Source: Yamagishiella unicocca (taxonomy: Eukaryota > Chlorophyta > Chlorophyceae > Chlamydomonadales > Volvocaceae). From it: a stretch of DNA of 64,000 nucleotides. Below, in pieces: positions 61,490 through 64,000 of the stretch (its first letter is position 1; each line of letters opens with the position of its first letter). The stretch spans positions 310,001 to 374,000 of the forward strand of contig BDSL01000092.1 in assembly GCA_003116995.1 (NCBI GenBank), written 5' to 3'. Made by a program: the position numbers and the translations under genes. The notes beneath the pieces were generated by a model that had not been told where the DNA came from, searched no databases, and saw nothing but the letters and a program-made list of their open reading frames with translations.

Positions 61490-61679
61490 GTCCAGCAGCC
61501 ACAGCAGCCGCAGCACCCAGCCCCGGCGTCCAGCAGCCACAGCAGCCGCAGCACCCAGCCCCGGCGTCCAGCAGCCACAGCAGCCGCAGCACCCAGCCCC
61601 GGCGTCCAGCAGCCACAGCAGCCGCAGCACCCACCCCCGGCGTCCAGCAGCCACCGCAGCCGCAGCACCCAGCCCCGGC
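61490..61679. repeat. 38-bp minisatellite, five units
   Basis: Units start with gtccagcagcc at 61490, 61528, 61566, 61604 and 61642. The period of 38 is not a multiple of 3, so Pro/Gln/Ser-rich frames on the plus strand and Gly/Cys/Trp-rich frames on the minus strand are artefacts. Confidence 0.97.
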
Positions 61680-62127
61680 GCCCCGCCGCCGTCCCGGCGG
61701 CCCGCGGCCGCCGCCGTCGCCCCAGCGTACCCCGCACTTGTAATACGCCGCCGGCCTCCCTTCGCGCCCCCTCCCTCCCTCCGCACCTCATCCCGCGCTA
61801 GCCCCTCCGCCCCCTCCACGCCCCCAACACCCCCCCAACCGCGACCGAAACACTCCTAGGAAACTGTTCCCGCCGCCTCGCTCTCCGCCCCCCCCCGCCC
61901 CTTCGCCCACCCGCGCACCCGCCATTCGCACACTGTCTCCTCCCACAGCCCCTTCTCCCCCTCCCCGCCTGGACCGCCGCTCTCCCCCGCGTCCCTCGCC
62001 GCCGGCGTCGCACTGTGGCGGCGCCGTCCTCGCTGTGGCAGTGCTGTGGGGATCCGACCAGCCCGGACCGCGCACTGCCTCCCCCCGGTATCCCTGTCTT
62101 AACTTTAAGGACTTAATGTGAATGCAG

Positions 62128-62280
62128 GGGCTTGATGCCAGGCTGGTGGAGGTAACGCATGTTTACTCCTCCTGGGAGGGGATGAGCTGCAACCAGAGGG
62201 ACCAGGACCATGACCTAACCCTTCACGAAATCATTGTCCAGGCCATGAACAGATGCGAAACCACATCAGGGTTGCGGAAT
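62128..62280 (+). CDS. Candidate captured exon inside the DNA transposon
   Basis: Flanked by an acceptor (aatgcag, 62121-62127) and a strong donor (GTGAGT, 62281). It encodes 51 codons in phase 0: GLDARLVEVTHVYSSWEGMS followed by an acidic/His stretch and LHEIIVQAMNRCETTSGLRN. The sequence is protein-like and unlike the low-complexity surroundings. I do not recognise the family. It may be a host exon captured by the transposon or part of a degraded transposase gene. Confidence 0.4.
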
Positions 62281-62692
62281 GTGAGTACATCTCTTGAACT
62301 GTTCATAATAGCTTTCTTTGCTTCGTCATTTGATACTTTGCGATGATTGTGCGTGCAGGGAACCAGAAGAAGACAACAGGAACCACTTCCGCGGCTATGG
62401 TGGTGACAGTGGCGACAGTTGCCACGGGGACAAATGCCGCTGGCGCTGCAGTGCTGGCGCTGCAACGGCCTTCGATGCTATGGGCGGCAGTGCAGCGGCG
62501 GTGGGCGCAGGGGCGTCGATGGGCGGCGGTGCAGCGGTGGTGGGGGCAGGGCCTTTGATAGGCGGCGGTGCAGCGGCGGCGGGGGCAGGGACTTTGGCCA
62601 GATGCAGCGATGACAAGTGGATAGCGTCTGGACGAGGACGCGGGCGCAGCAGCATCTGGACGAGGACGCGCGTGGAAATAAGCAACGTAATT

Positions 62693-63054
62693 TTGGTCTC
62701 TAGGGAGACCATTTAGGTACTTGAACTGGGAGGCAATTACTGGTCTCTGGGGAGACCATTTAGGAACTTGAACTGGCTGGGAGGCAGCAGTTACTGGTCT
62801 CTGGGGAGACCATTTCGGTATTGAACTGGCTGAGAGGCGAAGTTTGGTCTCTGGGGGGGACCATTTAGGGACTTGAATTGTGAGGCGATTTTTGGCTCTC
62901 CAGGGAGACCGTTTACGGACTTGAACTGGGAGGTAGATTATGGTCTCTGGGGAGACCATTTAGGGACTGGCTGGGAGGCAGATTTTGGTCTCGGTAGAGA
63001 CCGTTTGGGCCCTTGAACTGAGAGGCAGATTTTGGTCTCGGGAGAGACCATTTC
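62693..63054. repeat. Array of eight GGTCTC/GAGACC hairpin units
   Basis: Units of about 45-54 bp start at 62695, 62742, 62796, 62846, 62893, 62942, 62987 and 63033. Each has an interrupted palindrome ggtctc(t/c)gggagacc followed by atttaggnacttgaactgg(ctgg)gaggca. Two further single copies (atggtctcgggagagaccat) lie at 60834-60853 and 61154-61173. Confidence 0.95.
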
Positions 63055-63154
63055 ATGGATTATTCTATCCATTAATAAAGCAGTGTAACAAATCATAAAT
63101 ATTGATCCCAGCTGCCGCAAATGCATGCAAACAACCAAGGGAATAACCGGGCAT

Positions 63155-63460
63155 AACAAGGAATGGGTAACCGGCCTACCCCGATCACTGGCTGCCCCAG
63201 CAAACTGGCCGGTAACCGGCCTGCCCGGTTAACGATTTTACGGAACGAGCTACTGGCCGGTAACCGACCTGCCCGGTTACCGGTTTTACGGAACGAGCTA
63301 CTGGCCGATAACCGGCCTGCCCGGTTACCGGTTTTTGGTAACCGGCCTGCCCGGTTACCCACCGGTTTACGGAACGAGCTGACCGGGGGGTTACCGGGAA
63401 AGTCGGTAACCCCCCGTTTTGGTGCCGGTTAGATAACACCCGGTTACCGGTCGTGAAACT
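63155..63460. repeat. Right CCGGTTACCGG palindrome array
   Basis: Includes three units with ggtaaccggcctgcccggttaccggttttacggaacgagctactg-type structure at about 63210-63380. Confidence 0.85.
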
Positions 63461-63478
63461 GGCCCGCAACTGGCCCGC

Positions 63479-63503
63479 AACCGGGGCAAGTACTCCCATA
63501 GGG
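63479..63503 (-). repeat. Right terminal inverted repeat
   Basis: 25 bp, perfect partner of 60478-60502. Confidence 0.95.
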
Positions 63504-63571
63504 CTCTGTGATGTCATCCCTTGGTTGCCGCTGCCAGGACTGCAGTGGATAGGAGTGGATGTGTACAGCGA

Positions 63572-64000
63572 TCACCTGCACTCCGCTGTCCCAGATGGCA
63601 GCGGGATCCTGGTATCGATTCGAGCGCGAGCGGCTTGAGCAGATCCCGGCCATCCACAGCTGAGGCGCCCTGTTGTGCTGTTATTGCAGCTGCAGTGGAT
63701 GTGGCTGGATGCTGTTGTCCCCCTATCCCCCACCGCTTCTCCCCCCACCGTCACTGCGGCAGGTGTGTCAAGAGGCATTTCTCGTATCAGATCCGGCAAC
63801 TCTTCCATCTTCTGCTCGACAAGGGACCTCTGCTCAGCAGAGAAAGTTGACCCACGCTGATTGTATGCGTGTTCAAGCGACTCAACAGCAGAGTGTGCTT
63901 CCAGCAGCCTTGCCTTCGCACCCTGACACCGCCGCGTATCGCCAATGCCGCGCAGTTCCCTTTCTCCAAGTGATAGGATAGCAGCGGTCATGTCATGCAT
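63572..64000 (-). CDS. Hypothetical protein, partial (helical segment)
   Basis: The minus-strand frame is open at the right window edge and runs to a stop at 63572. The part 64000-63755 is protein-like and helical, with charged heptad-like spacing (LGERELRGIGDTRR, EAHSAVESLEHAYNQRGSTF, AEQRSLVEQKMEELPDLIRE). After about 63750 the text becomes low-complexity (SSHIHCSCNNSTTG), so an exon end (a GTGACG donor near 63754 is possible) is likely before the stop. No family is recognised. It lies just outside the DNA transposon and may be its interrupted host gene. Confidence 0.4.
   Translation of the reverse strand: MHDMTAAILSLGERELRGIGDTRRCQGAKARLLEAHSAVESLEHAYNQRGSTFSAEQRSLVEQKMEELPDLIREMPLDTPAAVTVGGEAVGDRGTTASSHIHCSCNNSTTGRLSCGWPGSAQAARARIDTRIPLPSGTAECR

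Larger units (their letters stand above)
60478..63503. mobile_element. Non-autonomous DNA transposon with 25-bp perfect TIRs and CTC target duplication
   Basis: The first 25 bases (60478-60502, CCCTATGGGAGTACTTGC...) are the exact reverse complement of the last 25 (63479-63503). Immediately outside, CTC occurs on both sides (60475-60477 and 63504-63506), compatible with a 3-bp target duplication. Both subterminal regions are filled with CCGGTTACCGG palindromes (60525-60830 and 63155-63460). A ~330-bp direct repeat occupies 60789-61290. No transposase motif is visible, so the 3,026-bp element is probably mobilised in trans. A 3-bp duplication and dense subterminal repeats suggest EnSpm/CACTA-type relatives, but the terminal CCCTA is not the classic CACTA. 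Confidence 0.85.

Noticed and set aside
61490..61679. CRISPR-like direct repeats
   Set aside because: Units abut with no unique spacers, and the DNA is clearly eukaryotic nuclear.
61294..61859. Pro/Gln-rich plus-strand and Gly/Cys-rich minus-strand frames
   Set aside because: The 38-bp minisatellite cycles through all three frames; similar peptides appear in every frame.

Overview
This is GC-rich, intron-rich nuclear DNA from a eukaryote. The best guess is a volvocine green alga (Chlamydomonas, Volvox or Gonium group). The reasons are many GT-AG introns in almost every gene, CAG/Gln-rich coding runs, abundant minisatellites, a Ty3 chromovirus with an extra methyltransferase-like block, and UGUAA-type 3' ends. 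The organism call is an inference; no marker gene fixes it.

Layout: (1) 1-3617, minus strand: a six-exon gene of unknown function that runs off the left edge. (2) 3938-32085 and 36119-58437: two direct copies of one segmental duplication, about 20-22 kb each without later insertions. Each copy carries one large plus-strand gene of 23 exons (13395-30325, 2570 codons; 37795-55098, 2586 codons). The spliced product is predicted to be an XK-related (XKR)-like membrane protein fused to ribonuclease-inhibitor-type leucine-rich repeats and a C-terminal array of 12 ankyrin repeats. Each ankyrin repeat is encoded by its own phase-0 exon. Each copy also carries a small 3' segment with minisatellites and a possible Argonaute-like fragment. 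(3) Copy 1 alone contains a complete but mutated 5.9-kb Ty3/gypsy chromovirus (5081-10982, minus strand). Copy 2 keeps the matching empty site, so the target duplication GCCCG and the order of events can be read directly. (4) The spacer 32086-36118 holds a short hypothetical ORF and, on the minus strand, the C-terminal end of a coiled-coil gene resembling the ciliary protein CFAP57/FAP57, cut off at the start of duplication copy 2. (5) 58438-64000 is mostly non-coding. It contains a previously unlabelled 3.0-kb DNA transposon (60478-63503) with perfect 25-bp terminal inverted repeats, a CTC target duplication, arrays of CCGGTTACCGG palindromes and an array of GGTCTC/GAGACC hairpins. A partial minus-strand exon lies at the right edge.

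The main biological object is the twin XKR-LRR-ANK gene. XKR proteins are lipid scramblases or scramblase-like channels. Coupling one to LRR and ankyrin ligand-binding arrays, and amplifying it in tandem, looks like a membrane receptor or sensor family. That role is inference. Both copies keep open reading frames through all 23 exons.
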